From an uncultured Solirubrobacteraceae bacterium (lineage in GTDB: Bacteria; Actinomycetota; Thermoleophilia; Solirubrobacterales; Solirubrobacteraceae), in assembly GCA_902806175.1 (NCBI GenBank), contig CADCVQ010000175.1, forward strand, positions 1 to 41,889: a DNA stretch of 41,889 bases. Direction: 5' to 3'. Below are positions 41,657 through 41,889 of this stretch, one piece after another. The position numbers and the translations under genes are program-made. The notes under the pieces are model-generated. The model was not told the DNA's origin, ran no database searches, and saw only the letters and a program-made list of their open reading frames with translations. Numbering within the stretch: position 1 is the stretch's first letter; every line of letters starts with the position of its first letter.

Positions 41657-41889
41657 TCATGACGCGGTCCGCGCAAGCGGCCCAGCGGTGCGGCGCCGTC
41701 GTTCGCGAAGGCGCACGAGCCCGCCGAGCGGCAGGCCGAGGCCGAAGAGCGCGAGGCCGAGCCAGACGGGCCAGGGCAGGCGGTCCTCACGCGCAGGCGG
41801 TGGATGCAGCGCCGCCGGGACCTCTCGCGGCGCGGCGAGCGGGCGCCACCGCAGACGCGCGGGCGCGCCCCGGACCCGCACCGGCCGAC
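41657..41889 (-). CDS. C-terminal end of a membrane protein, cut by the window edge
   Basis: The frame is open to the right edge. It encodes a Pro/Arg/Ala-rich segment, one membrane span (WPVWLGLALFGLGLPLGG) and a basic cytoplasmic tail (RLRERRRR ... LARTAS). This is the usual end of an extracytoplasmic protein with a C-terminal anchor. The family cannot be named from this fragment. It lies upstream of metG on the same strand, but metG has its own promoter. Confidence 0.55.
   Translation of the reverse strand, partial: RPVRVRGAPARLRWRPLAAPREVPAALHPPPAREDRLPWPVWLGLALFGLGLPLGGLVRLRERRRRTAGPLARTAS

Overview
The window is very GC-rich (roughly 70% by eye) and densely coded, almost entirely with chromosomal housekeeping genes. 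Extreme G/C third positions, zinc-binding and membrane-anchored ECF regulation, many small Arg/Ala-rich proteins and repeated signs of leaderless transcription all suggest a high-GC actinobacterium. Gene content resembles the Thermoleophilia/Solirubrobacterales (Conexibacter-like) more than Streptomyces or Mycobacterium, but that placement is inference only.

Layout. 1-5 kb: the 3' end of a Ppx/GppA phosphatase, a hairpin-rich orphan RNA locus ending in a strong terminator, a ThDP enzyme, a DsbA/HCCA-isomerase-like protein divergent from an HxlR regulator, a secreted clan GH-A-like glycosidase and tRNA-Leu(UAA). 5-9.1 kb: an unusual sigma factor carrying its own zinc anti-sigma-like domain and a membrane anchor, convergent with a tightly overlapping five-gene operon (zinc-ribbon/rhomboid-like protein, helical protein, stand-alone RAM domain, membrane protein, CsaA). 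9.2-13.7 kb: a GCS2-type carboxylate-amine ligase, a secreted protein of unknown function, a thermonuclease, csrA and small unknowns. 13.7-20.8 kb: divIC-like, eno, mazG, a PpiC lipoprotein and mfd. 20.9-24.3 kb: an isolated cobM, a PLP decarboxylase, pth and rplY. 24.3-29 kb: an accessory block with a secreted GH2 enzyme and several small unknown proteins, including a 48-residue one. 29-31.5 kb: prs and glmU. 31.5-35.1 kb: a LAGLIDADG homing-endonuclease-like gene under a perfect SOS-type box, tRNA-Gln(UUG), and a decayed RTX/LamG surface-protein pseudogene. 35.2-41.6 kb: an MTAP-family phosphorylase, a PucR-type regulator, ispE, rsmA, tatD and metG. The right edge cuts a membrane protein gene.

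How it fits together. The minus-strand order metG-tatD-rsmA-ispE-(regulator)-glmU-prs-rplY-pth-mfd-PpiC-mazG-(eno)-divIC is essentially the order found near the origin in Bacillus. Here an ancient cluster for translation, cell-envelope precursors, nucleotide supply and transcription-coupled repair is preserved but split by blocks of accessory genes. Most genes at the head of a transcription unit have a TANNNT (or CACAAT) hexamer 6-10 nt before the start codon and no ribosome binding site. This places the transcription start at or next to the first codon, so leaderless mRNA looks like the default. The hexamer also settles some start codons, for example in glmU and prs.

The most interesting items are the SOS-boxed homing-endonuclease-like gene beside tRNA-Gln, the orphan structured RNA at the left edge, the self-contained sigma/anti-sigma fusion, the catalytically dead rhomboid-like protein, and the genome-style leaderless promoter pattern. 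All functional statements come from reading the sequence and from remembered family features; no database search was run.
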